Below, in pieces: positions 17,983-27,146 of a DNA stretch of 64,000 nucleotides. The notes beneath the pieces were generated by a model. The model saw only the letters and a list, made by a program, of their open reading frames with translations, did not search any database and was not told the origin of the DNA. Position numbers and translations under genes: made by a program. Origin of the DNA: Actinomycetes bacterium (lineage in GTDB: Bacteria > Actinomycetota > Acidimicrobiia > Acidimicrobiales > RAAP-2); NCBI GenBank assembly GCA_021831035.1, contig JAKBNL010000008.1, positions 37,100 to 101,099 on the forward strand, in the 5' to 3' direction. Position 1 is the stretch's first letter, and every line of letters starts with the position of its first letter.

Positions 17983-19191
17983 ATGGCCCGGCGCGACGCG
18001 GAGGTGACCCTCCGTCGTCTCACCCTCATCGTCGGCCTGCAGTGGATGGGCGCGACCTTCGGCCTGCCCCTGCTCCCCCTGTTCCTCGAGCACCGCGACG
18101 GGACCCCGGCGGTGATCGGTCTGATCATGGCCGCCTTCTTCGCGGCCGGGGTCGTGACCCAGTTCGCCTTCGGGCACCTCGCGGACCGTTTCGGGCGTCG
18201 CCGCATCCTGGTGGGCAGCCTCGTGGTCTACGCGCTGGCCTCCATGACCTACCTGCTCCCGGTGTCGGCCCCGTGGCTGGCGCTCACCCGGGCCGTCCAG
18301 GGGGCCACCGCCGGCTCGATCGAGGTCGCCGCGCTGGCTTCCGTCGCCGCGCTCGTGCCGGAGGCGCGCCGGGGACGCGCCGTCTCGCGTATCCTCGCGG
18401 CCCAACTCTTCGGCATCGCCATCGGACCGGTCGCCGGGGTCGTCGCGACGGTCCACGACCTCGGGTGGGCCTTCTTCGCGACCGGGTTGGTGAGCCTCGG
18501 GGTGGCCGTCGTCGCGGCGCGCACCGACCTCGGCGACGAGCACGCCCCCCGCGACGAGCCACTCCCGCCCCTGCAGTGGAACGCCCGGCTCGTGGGCTCG
18601 CTCGTCGCGGCGAGCGCCTCGGGCTTGACCATCGGCGTCTACGAGGCCTGCTGGACCCTCCTCATGCACGCGCACCACGCGACCAGCCTGCAGATTCGCT
18701 TGAGTTGGACGTTCTTCGGCCTGCCGTGGATCGTCCTCGCGCGCATCGGCGGATGGCTGGCCGACCACGCCGACCGGCGATTCGTGGCCCTCGCGGGGAT
18801 GGTGAACGGAGCGTTCTTCCTCGCTCTCTACCCTCACATCCACAACAACGACGTGATGCTGGCCCTCGGCTCGCTCGAGTCGATCGGTGCCGCCCTGTCG
18901 GTCCCCTCGGTCTCGTCGATGCTCAGTCAGGGGGCGGCCTCGCGCGAACTCGGCCGTCGTCAGGGACTGTACGCGACCTCCAACACCGCGGCGCTGTCGC
19001 TGGCCGCGGCGACCTCGGGCGTCATGTTCACGTTCAACGAGGCGCTGCCCTTCAGCGTGGTGGCGGTCGTCTCCACCGCCCTGGCCACCGCGGCGCTCTA
19101 CCGGTGGCGCGCCGTGCCCGGCCGGGTGACCGACCTCGTCGCTACGACAGCCAGATCTGGTCCCAGCGCGACGCGTCCGCGTCGGGACTGA
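17983..19191 (+). CDS. MFS transporter, 12-helix
   Basis: The 402-residue protein has two six-helix halves. The first carries the family loop GHLADRFGRRRILVGSL between helices 2 and 3; the second has the equivalent GGWLADHADRRFVALAG. It resembles drug or sugar efflux members, but the substrate is not predictable. ATG at 17983 lies 6 nt after TAGCGT (17971-17976). The last 50 bp overlap the 3' end of the convergent solute-binding protein gene, the longest convergent overlap in the window. Confidence 0.88.
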   Translation: MARRDAEVTLRRLTLIVGLQWMGATFGLPLLPLFLEHRDGTPAVIGLIMAAFFAAGVVTQFAFGHLADRFGRRRILVGSLVVYALASMTYLLPVSAPWLALTRAVQGATAGSIEVAALASVAALVPEARRGRAVSRILAAQLFGIAIGPVAGVVATVHDLGWAFFATGLVSLGVAVVAARTDLGDEHAPRDEPLPPLQWNARLVGSLVAASASGLTIGVYEACWTLLMHAHHATSLQIRLSWTFFGLPWIVLARIGGWLADHADRRFVALAGMVNGAFFLALYPHIHNNDVMLALGSLESIGAALSVPSVSSMLSQGAASRELGRRQGLYATSNTAALSLAAATSGVMFTFNEALPFSVVAVVSTALATAALYRWRAVPGRVTDLVATTARSGPSATRPRRD

Positions 19192-21034
19192 GCGCCCGCG
19201 TCTTACCGTCGGCGGCCGTGGCGAAGGCCCAGTTCTGGACGTTCGAGCGCGCGGCCCAGGCGTTGACGGTCGTGTCGAGCCAGAGGTACGGGATGTCCGA
19301 GGCGAAGCGGGTGTTCACGTTCTTCCACGCGGCGCGCTCCGCGGCCGACCCTTGGGGAGAGGCGAGGGCCTTGAGCATGTTCGCCATCACCACGCCGTCG
19401 GCCTGGTGGGAGAAGTTGACCGCACCGGGGAACCTCGTGCCCGCGGGGAGTGAGGTCAGCCCCAACCCGCCCTGGGTGGGCGAGGCCGTCGCGCTGAGCG
19501 AGAGGAACCACACGTAGTTGAGCCCGGGGTCCACGCCACCGAACTGGGTCCACACCGCGCAGTCGTACTGGCCGTAGATGACGTTGTTGATGAGCTGGCT
19601 CGTGACCAACGGGCGCGAGGTCACCTGGATCCCCACGGCCGCCAGCTGCTGTTGGAAGAAGGCGAAGGCCTGTTGGCTCGCGGCGTCGCCCGAGACGATG
19701 TCGATGACGAAGCTGACCTTGGAGACCTTGTGCTTCTTCTTGTAGGCGGTGACGAGCTCCTTGGCCCTCTTGGGGTTGTACGACGGGTAGTGGGGGTTGG
19801 CGTAGTAGGGCGAGCTCTTGCGATAGAGCCCGTCGGCCACCGCCCCGACGCCCCCGTCGATGACCTTGAAGTAGGCGTTGCGGTTGAGGGCCATGGCGCA
19901 GGCCTGGCGGATCGTCAGGTCGTTCAACACGGGCTTGAGCGTCGTGTCCCACTGCAGGCTCGAGGGGTTCACCGCGCCCAGGGTCCCCTGCCAGTCGGCG
20001 TCCTGGACGGCCGTGGGGACGGCCTGGCCCTGCTTGATGTAGCTGAGCGCCCCCGGCACCGTCGGCGCGAACTCGCCGGCCCAGGCGAAGTACTGGTTCA
20101 TCGTGCCCGACGTGTTCAAGATGAGCATGTTCAGGGCCGGGTCGCGGGGTGCGTGGATGTCGGTGAGAACGCTGATCCCCGAGGTCTTCTCCAACTGGGC
20201 GATCTGGGAGCCGACGTTCTGCAGGACAACGTCGACCGAGCCGGACTGCAGGGCCTGATTGCGCGAGGCGGCGTCGGGGATGGTCTTGAAGGTCACGGCG
20301 TCGAGGTAGGGGAGCTGACGACCGTGGGCGTCCTTGCGCCAGTAGTGGGGGTTCTTCTTCCACACCGACTGGACGTTGAGGGTCCACGACTCGACCATGA
20401 ACGGACCGGTCCCGATGGGGTTACCGGTGTAGGTCGAAGAGAAGGACGAGGGGTGGGCCATGTAGGCGATCTGCTGCTCGGCCAGCTGAATCGGGAAGGT
20501 CGAGAAGGGCACGACCAGCGTGTACTTCACGGTGTAGGCATCCAGGGCGCTGACCGAGGCGATGATCGGCTGGATCGCGAGGCCCACGGTCGGGTCGGCC
20601 GCCGCCGCCTGGTAGTTGGCGACCACGACGCTCGCGTTGAAGGGATCCCCGTTGGTGAAGGTCACGCCCTGGCGCAGCTTGATCGTCCACACCGTGTAGT
20701 TCGCGCTGGGCGTCGCCGAGATCGCCAGCATCGGCAGGACGGACTTGCCGTCGGCGGCCATCACGAAGAGGGGGTCGTAGAGGGCGTTAGCGAGGCAGAA
20801 GCCCGAGCCGTCCATCTTGCCCTGGGCACCGTTGAAGGTGTGGTAGTTGGGCACGTCGGACAAGAGCGCGACCCGGAGCGAACCCCCCAGCTTGGGCGGC
20901 TTGGGGCTGACGCCCGTCGCGGCCGAGGCCACCTCGGCCATCAGTCCGTCGACGACGGTGCCGGCGAGGGCGATGCCGCCCGCGGTCGCGGCCGAGTGGC
21001 TCAAGAACGAACGACGATCGAACGTAGCCGTCAC
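19142..21034 (-). CDS. ABC transporter substrate-binding protein, family 5 (peptide type), Tat-exported
   Basis: A 630-residue extracellular solute-binding protein. The N-terminus FDRRSFLSHSAATAGGIALAG is a twin-arginine signal. Family 5 features follow: LANALYDPLF, the ligand-lobe pattern WTIKLRQGVTFTNGDPFNA and the later YNPKRAKELVTAY segment. Such proteins bring peptides or nickel complexes to an ABC importer, yet no permease or ATPase genes lie nearby, so it is an orphan. GTG at 21034 follows GGGGGAGG and places the RR motif near the N-terminus; the longer upstream frame would bury it. Confidence 0.88.
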   Translation of the reverse strand: MTATFDRRSFLSHSAATAGGIALAGTVVDGLMAEVASAATGVSPKPPKLGGSLRVALLSDVPNYHTFNGAQGKMDGSGFCLANALYDPLFVMAADGKSVLPMLAISATPSANYTVWTIKLRQGVTFTNGDPFNASVVVANYQAAAADPTVGLAIQPIIASVSALDAYTVKYTLVVPFSTFPIQLAEQQIAYMAHPSSFSSTYTGNPIGTGPFMVESWTLNVQSVWKKNPHYWRKDAHGRQLPYLDAVTFKTIPDAASRNQALQSGSVDVVLQNVGSQIAQLEKTSGISVLTDIHAPRDPALNMLILNTSGTMNQYFAWAGEFAPTVPGALSYIKQGQAVPTAVQDADWQGTLGAVNPSSLQWDTTLKPVLNDLTIRQACAMALNRNAYFKVIDGGVGAVADGLYRKSSPYYANPHYPSYNPKRAKELVTAYKKKHKVSKVSFVIDIVSGDAASQQAFAFFQQQLAAVGIQVTSRPLVTSQLINNVIYGQYDCAVWTQFGGVDPGLNYVWFLSLSATASPTQGGLGLTSLPAGTRFPGAVNFSHQADGVVMANMLKALASPQGSAAERAAWKNVNTRFASDIPYLWLDTTVNAWAARSNVQNWAFATAADGKTRALSPDADASRWDQIWLS

Positions 21035-21471
21035 GGCTCGCCTCCCCCGGCGCGGCCCCCCCGGCGCGCGCCTGGGCCGCAACTTATCAAGAACGGTGGC
21101 CCGCAACGGGGCAGCCCGTGCGCGAGACCCCGGTGGGGGGAGGCGTCCACCGGGGTCCTGCGCTCGGGCCGGCGGCGTGCCGCACGGTCGCGACGTCGGG
21201 TCCGGACTCGTGGGATCTCGGCAGACCCCGCCCGGTCAACGCCCTCGGCCTGCGGCCTCAGCGCTGTCCGTCGATCGCCCGGACACTCTCGCGCACGGAC
21301 ATCGGAGGGCTGTAGGGAGGGGCTAAGAACCCGCTAAATCACCGTCGTGTTAACAGACTGAGAAATCCCGCAGGATAGCCACGTCGCCCCGAGGGGGCTC
21401 GGCCATACTTGGCGCGGGCGTTCCGGCCGGACCCGGCGCGCGGGAACAGGCCAACCACGGGAGGAGCGCCA
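21035..21471. other. 437-bp intergenic region with a strong hairpin
   Basis: This is the largest gap in the window, between divergent genes. A perfect 11-bp stem (21126-21136 with 21147-21157) encloses a 10-nt loop. A possible rightward promoter is TTAACA at 21350-21355 with AGGATA about 17 bp later, and CATACT near 21401 is another candidate. GGGAGGAG precedes the permease start. I matched no known riboswitch or small RNA, and no convincing reading frame is present. Confidence 0.5.
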
Positions 21472-23025
21472 GTGGCGCAGACAATCGACCACGAGGGGTC
21501 GACGGGCGACCCGACGTTCCGCGTCGAGACGCACGGCATCGACTACATCTCCGAGTCCGAGCGGTGGGCGACCCCGCGCAACATCGGCGCGATGTGGGCC
21601 GGCTCCGCCCTCAACGTCGAGTACTTCATCTACGGGGCCCTCCTCATGGGCTTTGGCTTTAGCTTCACCACGGCCCTCACGATCATCGTGATCGGCAACC
21701 TCTCCTTCTTCCTGTTGGGCCTCGCGTCCCTGCAGGGCCCGGAGGCGGGCACGACGGCCTTCACGATCTCGCGCGCCGCCTTCGGCACCAAGGGCGGGCG
21801 GATCGTGGCCTTCTTCAACTGGATCACCCAGTTGGGCTTCGAGACCGAGGGGCTGATCCTGATCGTGGGGGCGGCCATCGTCCTGTGCCAGATGGGGGGC
21901 CTGAGCGTCTCGTCGCCGATGAAGGTCGTGTTCATCATCCTTGCGGCGGCTATCCAGGCGGTCCTGCCCTACTTCGGTCACGCCACCCTGGTGAAGGTCC
22001 TGCGCGCCCTCATCGTCCCCTTCGGGGCGATCTACGTGCTGCTCGCCGTCTACGACCTCAAGCACGGCTCGGCGTCGTTCAAGGGCCTCTTCCCGACCAA
22101 CTGGGAGACCTACACCGCGGGACTCGCCTTCACGATCGCCCTCTCGGGACTCGGCTGGACCGAGTGCGGGAACGACTACACCCGGTACCTGCCCCGCGAC
22201 GCGAAGAGGGGCGCCGTGATCGGCTGGGTCTTCGCCGCCACGGCGATCCCCGAGATCGTGATGATGATCCTGGGCGCGGCCACCTTCACCTTCCTCTCGT
22301 CGAACGCCCAGAACACGGCCTGGAACAGCGCCAACCCCTTCGAGGCTTTGCGCGGTCAGGGTCTGATCCCGAGCTGGGTGGTCGCCCTCTTCCTCGTCTT
22401 CGCCGTCGTCCAGCTCTTCGGCATCAACTCGCTCGACCTCTACTCCTCGGGGGTGTCCCTCCAGGCCCTCGGCGTGCGACTCAAGCGTTACCAGGCGGTC
22501 ATCCTCGACTCGATCATCGCGTGCGGGCTCACCCTGTGGGCCGAGTTCCAGTCGACCTTCTCGCTCTTCATGAAGGAGTTCGTCGGGGTGATCATCGTGT
22601 GGATCGCCCCGTGGTTCGCGATCATGATGGTCGACTGGCTCATGCGCCGGTTCCGCTACAACGCGGCCGAGCTGCAGCGTCAGGACCGCGGCAGCATCTA
22701 CCACGTCGGTCGACTCGGGGTGAACTGGAACGGTATCGTCGCCTTCGTCGTGGGGATGGTCTGCGCGACCCTGGCCTATTCGAAGGCGCCGCCCCCGGTG
22801 AACTTCCCCTTCCACTGGATGACCCCGATCTCGAACCACTACGGAGCGGTGTGCGTCGGCAAGATCGTCCACGGAGCCTGCGACGCCGGGTGGATCGGTG
22901 GCGCCGACTTCTCGATCTACATCGGCATCGTCGTGGCCGGACTCCTCTACTTCCTCCTCGAGCAGGCGACCGGCCACGTGCGGCGCCAGGTCGCCACCCA
23001 GCGCGAGCTCGAGTCGGTCGGCTAG
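21472..23025 (+). CDS. NCS1-family nucleobase:cation symporter
   Basis: The 517-residue membrane protein has 12 predicted helices. The N-terminus RWATPRNIGAMWAGSALNVE and the glycine-rich LASLQGPEAGTTAFTISRAAFGTKGG stretch are typical of the purine/cytosine/allantoin permease family, as is LSGLGWTECGNDYTRYLP. It imports a nucleobase with sodium or protons. Cytosine or uracil is most likely, given the cytosine deaminase and uracil phosphoribosyltransferase genes close by. GTG at 21472 has GGGAGGAG 5 bp upstream. It is convergent with the phosphoribosyltransferase gene, 4 bp away. Confidence 0.92.
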   Translation: MAQTIDHEGSTGDPTFRVETHGIDYISESERWATPRNIGAMWAGSALNVEYFIYGALLMGFGFSFTTALTIIVIGNLSFFLLGLASLQGPEAGTTAFTISRAAFGTKGGRIVAFFNWITQLGFETEGLILIVGAAIVLCQMGGLSVSSPMKVVFIILAAAIQAVLPYFGHATLVKVLRALIVPFGAIYVLLAVYDLKHGSASFKGLFPTNWETYTAGLAFTIALSGLGWTECGNDYTRYLPRDAKRGAVIGWVFAATAIPEIVMMILGAATFTFLSSNAQNTAWNSANPFEALRGQGLIPSWVVALFLVFAVVQLFGINSLDLYSSGVSLQALGVRLKRYQAVILDSIIACGLTLWAEFQSTFSLFMKEFVGVIIVWIAPWFAIMMVDWLMRRFRYNAAELQRQDRGSIYHVGRLGVNWNGIVAFVVGMVCATLAYSKAPPPVNFPFHWMTPISNHYGAVCVGKIVHGACDAGWIGGADFSIYIGIVVAGLLYFLLEQATGHVRRQVATQRELESVG

Positions 23026-23029
23026 GGGC

Positions 23030-23638
23030 TCAGCCCACCCAGTCCTCGACCAGACCGCCGGCCCCGTCGGGCCGGAACACCGGGATCGAGCCCAGCGCGC
23101 GCACCATGCGGGCGTCCTCGCCCAGCGCGTCGCGCCAGAGCGAGGCCTCGGTGACGAGCGTGCCGATGGCGACGACCTCGGCACCCACGCGACGCAGGAG
23201 CCGCAACGCCGCCCCCGTCGAGGCACCCGTCGAGATGACGTCGTCGACGATGGCGACCCGACGACCCTCGACCGCGGGGACGCGGGCGCGGTCGAAGAGC
23301 AGACGCTGGTCGGCGTCGGTGGTGATCGAGCGGACCGTCTCGGTCACCGCGTCGGCGAGGTGGATCTTGGGCGTCTTGTGCAACACCACGTACTGGTCGA
23401 GTCCCAGGTGGCGGGTGACCTCGACCGCGAGGGGGATCCCCATCGTCGCGACGGTCGCCACGACCTCCACCCGCGCGTCGCTGAGCGCGGCCGCCAGTTC
23501 CTCGCCGGCGCGACCCATGAAGCCCACGCCCATGTCGACCGTGATCAGCAGGGCCAGTGCCAGGCGGTCGTTCAGCCGCACCACCGGCAGCTCGACGTGC
23601 TGGGTCCCGATCTCGACCGGGTAGACGCCCTGGCTCAC
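23030..23638 (-). CDS. phosphoribosyltransferase, adenine-PRT-like
   Basis: A 202-residue type I phosphoribosyltransferase. The PRPP loop is VAIVDDVISTGASTGAAL; the hood region GFMGRAGEELAAAL and VLHKTPKIHLADAV match adenine-type enzymes often found next to nucleobase transporters. It probably turns an imported base into its nucleotide, but the base is uncertain. GTG at 23638 sits 8 nt after TATGCT. The promoter overlaps that of the divergent cytosine deaminase, so salvage of the two bases may be co-regulated. Confidence 0.82.
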   Translation of the reverse strand: MSQGVYPVEIGTQHVELPVVRLNDRLALALLITVDMGVGFMGRAGEELAAALSDARVEVVATVATMGIPLAVEVTRHLGLDQYVVLHKTPKIHLADAVTETVRSITTDADQRLLFDRARVPAVEGRRVAIVDDVISTGASTGAALRLLRRVGAEVVAIGTLVTEASLWRDALGEDARMVRALGSIPVFRPDGAGGLVEDWVG

Positions 23639-23646
23639 GCCGAGGG

Positions 23647-23656
23647 AGCATACTTA
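23647..23656. promoter_or_regulatory. Overlapping divergent -10 boxes of the salvage genes
   Basis: Leftward TATGCT (23652-23647) lies 8 nt before the phosphoribosyltransferase GTG. Rightward CATACT (23649-23654) lies 7 nt before the deaminase GTG. The boxes overlap, so only one polymerase can bind at a time. Confidence 0.55.
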
Positions 23657-23661
23657 TCGCC

Positions 23662-24132
23662 GTGAGCACCTCCGGCGAGCCCCTCGACCTCGACCTCGCG
23701 CGCACGATGTTGCGCGCGGCCTACGACGAGGCGGTGCGCGGGCGCGACGAGGGCGGCATCCCCATCGGGGCCGCCCTCTTCACCCGCGACGGGGTCCTGC
23801 TCGGCGCGGGCCACAACCGTCGGGTCCAAGAGGACGACGCGTCGGTCCACGCCGAGACCGACGCGTTCCGCCGCGCCGGGCGCCGACGGGGCTACCGCGA
23901 CACCGTCATGGTCACCACCCTCTCGCCGTGCTGGTACTGCTCGGGGCTCGTGCGTCAGTTCAACATCGGCGCCGTCGTGGTCGGCGAAGCCGACACCTTC
24001 AGCGGCGGGCACGGGTGGCTGACCGAGAACGGCGTCGAGGTGGTCGTGCTCGACGACCCGGCGTGCCGGGCGATCCTGCGCGCCTTCATCGCCGATCGAC
24101 CCGAGGTCTGGGACGAGGACATCGGGCGGTGA
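23662..24132 (+). CDS. cytosine deaminase, yeast Fcy1 type
   Basis: The 156-residue zinc deaminase has His63-Ala-Glu65 (HAE) and Cys90/Cys93 (PCWYC), the zinc ligands and proton shuttle of the CDA fold. It differs from the large amidohydrolase CodA of E. coli and instead follows the fungal Fcy1 layout, including TTLSPC and the C-terminal ending DRPEVWDEDIG that in Fcy1 closes over the active site. The reaction is cytosine to uracil plus ammonia. With the NCS1 permease upstream and upp downstream it makes a complete cytosine-to-UMP route. GTG at 23662 follows CATACT by 7 nt. Confidence 0.87.
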   Translation: MSTSGEPLDLDLARTMLRAAYDEAVRGRDEGGIPIGAALFTRDGVLLGAGHNRRVQEDDASVHAETDAFRRAGRRRGYRDTVMVTTLSPCWYCSGLVRQFNIGAVVVGEADTFSGGHGWLTENGVEVVVLDDPACRAILRAFIADRPEVWDEDIGR

Positions 24133-24163
24133 CCTCGAGGTCCGCTCGACCCGGGAGCTGACG

Positions 24164-24601
24164 GTGAGCGCGGCGGCGCCCTGCCCGCTGTGCGAGAAGC
24201 ACCGCGACGCCGGACCACTCGCGGCCACCCCGCTCTACGAGGACGACCTGGTCCTCGCCTTCCACGCCCCGCCCGAGGCGCACCACGGGTACCTCGGCTA
24301 CGTCTTCGTCGAGACCCGTCGCCACGTCGAAGGACTCGCGGCGCGCACCGACGACGAGGTCGTCGCCGAGGCCCGGCTCATCACGCGGGTCGCCGCCGCC
24401 CTCGAGACCCTCGGGGCCGAACACGTGTACACCTTCGTCTTCGACCACGTGGCCCACCACCACGCCCACGTCGTCGCCCGACACCCCGGGGCGCCCCGCG
24501 AGTACTGGGGGTGGCGCGTCGACGAGTGGCCCGACGCGCCCCGGGCCGACGCGAGCGCACTCGAGGAGTACCGCAGCCGCCTAGCGGCCCTCCTCGGCTG
24601 A
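24164..24601 (+). CDS. HIT-family nucleotide hydrolase/transferase
   Basis: A 145-residue protein with the histidine triad H98-x-H100-x-H102-V-V, where His100 would be the nucleophile, and an N-terminal CPLC pair that may bind zinc as in some HIT branches. Family members hydrolyse dinucleoside polyphosphates or AMP-linked compounds. It lies 31 bp after the cytosine deaminase on the same strand, so a nucleotide-related housekeeping role fits. The GTG at 24164 has only a weak ribosome site. The last 21 bp overlap the end of the convergent upp gene. Confidence 0.85.
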   Translation: MSAAAPCPLCEKHRDAGPLAATPLYEDDLVLAFHAPPEAHHGYLGYVFVETRRHVEGLAARTDDEVVAEARLITRVAAALETLGAEHVYTFVFDHVAHHHAHVVARHPGAPREYWGWRVDEWPDAPRADASALEEYRSRLAALLG

Positions 24602-25234
24602 TCGACGCACCGGGGGTCCGAAGAGCCGGTCACCGGCGTCGCCCAGGCCGGGGGTGATGTAGCCCACGGCGTTCAGCTCCTCGTCGAGGGCCGCCGCGAC
24701 GATCACCGCCTCGTGACGGGAGTGGACGAGCTCGACCCCCGGTCGCGCGGCGATGAGGCACAGCACGGTGACCGTCCCGGCGCCGCGCTCCTCGAGCATC
24801 GTCAGGACGCGGTGGAGCGAGCCCCCGGTCGCGAGCATGGGATCGCAGACCACCACGTGGACTCCCTCGAGCCGGTCCGGCAGCCCGTCGAGGTAGACCT
24901 CGGGCTCGAGGGTGGTCTCGTCGCGGCGCAGTCCCACCAGGCAGAGACGATTGTGCGGCAGGACCTCTTGCACCGCGGGGCTCATGCCCAGACCGGCGCG
25001 CAGGATCGGGACGATCACGTACTCGGTGTCGATGCGCACGGCCGGCGCACCCGCCGTGACCGGCGTGTCCACGGTCGTCGCGGTGACCGGCGCGTGGCGG
25101 AAGGCCTCGTAGGCGACGAAACGCGAGATCTCCCCCGCGAGACGCAAGAAGTCGGCGTTGCTCGTGCGCGCGTCGCGCAGCTGGCGGACCTTGTCCGCGA
25201 CCACGGGGTGATCGACGACGAGCAGGGCGGGCAC
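24581..25234 (-). CDS. upp: uracil phosphoribosyltransferase
   Basis: The 217-residue enzyme converts uracil and PRPP to UMP. It has the Upp signatures RTSNADFLRLAGEISR, IVPILRAGLGM, the PRPP loop CDPMLATGGSLHRVL and the C-terminal uracil-binding GYITPGLGDAGDRLFG. It completes the cytosine salvage route encoded just upstream. GTG at 25234 is chosen because TAGTGT ends 7 nt before it; the in-frame GTG at 25243 lies within that box. It diverges from the ABC exporter operon. Confidence 0.95.
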   Translation of the reverse strand: MPALLVVDHPVVADKVRQLRDARTSNADFLRLAGEISRFVAYEAFRHAPVTATTVDTPVTAGAPAVRIDTEYVIVPILRAGLGMSPAVQEVLPHNRLCLVGLRRDETTLEPEVYLDGLPDRLEGVHVVVCDPMLATGGSLHRVLTMLEERGAGTVTVLCLIAARPGVELVHSRHEAVIVAAALDEELNAVGYITPGLGDAGDRLFGPPVRRSAEEGR

Positions 25235-25292
25235 GGCTGCCACACTACGTCGGGCGTGGGGCTCGTCGGGGGGTCTCGTTACACTCGAACCC

Positions 25293-27146
25293 GTGCCGTT
25301 TGCCCCCGCCTCGCCGCCCGCGTCGGCGAGCGAGGAGGGCGCGAACCCCCTGGGCGGCGTGCGCTCGCGTTACCCCGGCCCCCGGGCCCGGATCGCCCCC
25401 GACCCGAGCCTGCCCTGGTGGCGACGGGTCCTGCCCGTGATCACCTCGCACCGCGGGCCCTTCATCGCCTCGATCTCCCTGGCGTTCGTCTCGTCGGTCC
25501 TCCAGGTGCTCGTGCCCAACATGCTCAACGGCGACGTCGACAACATCCTGTTGCGCCACGTGGGGTCCCTGCGCGACGCGGTGGTCGCGATCGTGGTGGT
25601 CGGCGTCCTCGCGGGACTCACCGGGCTCGCCTCGCGCCAGTACCTCTACCGGACGGCCTACGACGTCGAGGCCGACCTGCGCTCGCTCATCTACGAGCAC
25701 CTCGCCTGGCTCTCGTTCGGCTTCTACGACCGGGTCCAGTCGGGCCAACTCATCAGTCGGGCCAACAGCGACATCCGCAGCGTGCAGATGTACTCGACCT
25801 TCGCGCCGCTCATCCTCGTCCAGTCGGGGATCGGCGTCATCGCCTTCGCCTTCATGCTGAGTATCTCGTGGCCGCTGGCCCTGCTCGCGCTGGTGATCAT
25901 GCCCTTCCTCTACGTGATCGGCGTGAAGATGCGTCGGGTGATGTTCCCCATCTCGTGGGTGACCCAGGCCCGGCTCGCCGACGTCGCGACGATCGTCGAC
26001 GAGAACGTCAACGGGGTCCGAGTCGTCAAGGCCTTCGCCCAAGAGGGCGCCGAGGTCAACCGGCTGGCCGACGCCGCCGAACGGGTCGCCTGGGCCTACA
26101 TCAAAGACGCCAACCTCCGCGCCACCTGGGCGCCCTGGGTGCAGAACCTGCCCCAGCTGGGACTCGCGCTGGTCCTGTTCTTCGGTGGGTGGATGGTCAT
26201 CCAGGGCCGGCTCGGGATCGGCGCGATCCTCGCCTTCAACGCCTACCTCTTGATGCTCCAGGCCCCCTTCATGATGCTCGGTCAGCTGGTCATGATGGGC
26301 CAGCGCGCCAAGGCCAGCGCCGAGCGCATCTTCGAGATCCTCGACGAGCGGCCCGACGTCGTCGAGCGGCCGGGGGCCTACGACCTGGTCGACACGCGCG
26401 GGGAGGTCGCCTTCGTCGGCGTCGGCTTCGCGTACGCCAACGGCGTGCGGGTACTCGAGGACGTGAACCTGGTGGTCTCACCCGGCGAGACGGTGGCCAT
26501 CGTCGGGCGCACGGGGTCGGGCAAGTCCACGATCGCCCGGCTGCTGACGCGCTTCTACGACGTGAGCGAGGGCGCCGTCACGATCGACGGCCACGACGTG
26601 CGCGACCTCACGCTCGAGTCCCTACGGCGCGAGGTCGGGGTGGTCCTCGACGAGCCGTTCCTCTTCTCGGTATCGATCCGCGACAACATCGCCTACGGGT
26701 GGCCGGACGCGCCGCTCGACGAGGTGGTCGCGGCGGCGCGCGCGGCCAACGCCCACGAGTTCATCGTCCGGCTCCCCGACGGCTACGACACCGTCGTCGG
26801 CGAGCGCGGCTACACCCTCTCGGGCGGGCAGCGCCAGCGCATCGCGATCGCCCGGACCCTGCTCACGAACCCGCCCGTGCTCGTCCTCGACGACGCCACG
26901 AGCGCCATCGACGTGCACGTCGAGGCCGGCATCCACGAGGCGCTCCGCGCACTGCTCGCCTCGCGCACGACCATCGTGATCGCCCACCGCGTCTCGACCA
27001 TCGCGCTGGCCGACCGGGTCGTGCTGCTCGACGGGGGGCGCATCGTCGCCTCCGGCACCCACCAGGCGCTGCTCGAGCGCGAGCCCCTCTACGCCGAGGT
27101 TCTGGCTCAGGCGGTGCGCGACGAGCCCACCGACGAGGAGCGCTGA
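25293..27146 (+). CDS. ABC exporter subunit A, with degenerate catalytic site
   Basis: A 617-residue half-transporter: six membrane helices (about residues 45-330) fused to a nucleotide-binding domain. The domain has Walker [11 protein letters not shown]-loop region, signature LSGGQRQ and Walker [13 protein letters not shown]. The residue after Walker B is Asp rather than the catalytic Glu. In heterodimeric exporters that change marks the subunit whose Walker site is non-hydrolytic, and here the partner follows immediately. Substrate may be a lipid or drug. GTG at 25293 lies 7 nt after TACACT. Confidence 0.93.
   Translation: MPFAPASPPASASEEGANPLGGVRSRYPGPRARIAPDPSLPWWRRVLPVITSHRGPFIASISLAFVSSVLQVLVPNMLNGDVDNILLRHVGSLRDAVVAIVVVGVLAGLTGLASRQYLYRTAYDVEADLRSLIYEHLAWLSFGFYDRVQSGQLISRANSDIRSVQMYSTFAPLILVQSGIGVIAFAFMLSISWPLALLALVIMPFLYVIGVKMRRVMFPISWVTQARLADVATIVDENVNGVRVVKAFAQEGAEVNRLADAAERVAWAYIKDANLRATWAPWVQNLPQLGLALVLFFGGWMVIQGRLGIGAILAFNAYLLMLQAPFMMLGQLVMMGQRAKASAERIFEILDERPDVVERPGAYDLVDTRGEVAFVGVGFAYANGVRVLEDVNLVVSPGETVAIVGRTGSGKSTIARLLTRFYDVSEGAVTIDGHDVRDLTLESLRREVGVVLDEPFLFSVSIRDNIAYGWPDAPLDEVVAAARAANAHEFIVRLPDGYDTVVGERGYTLSGGQRQRIAIARTLLTNPPVLVLDDATSAIDVHVEAGIHEALRALLASRTTIVIAHRVSTIALADRVVLLDGGRIVASGTHQALLEREPLYAEVLAQAVRDEPTDEER

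Noticed and set aside
21126..21157. Known riboswitch upstream of the nucleobase permease
   Set aside because: The hairpin does not fit purine, preQ1, guanidine or other riboswitch cores that I could compare by eye.
24713..27145. Upstream extension of the ABC-B frame back through subunit A and upp
   Set aside because: The real start is the ATG at 27146 after GAGGAG, overlapping the stop of subunit A; the upstream part is low-complexity shadow translation.
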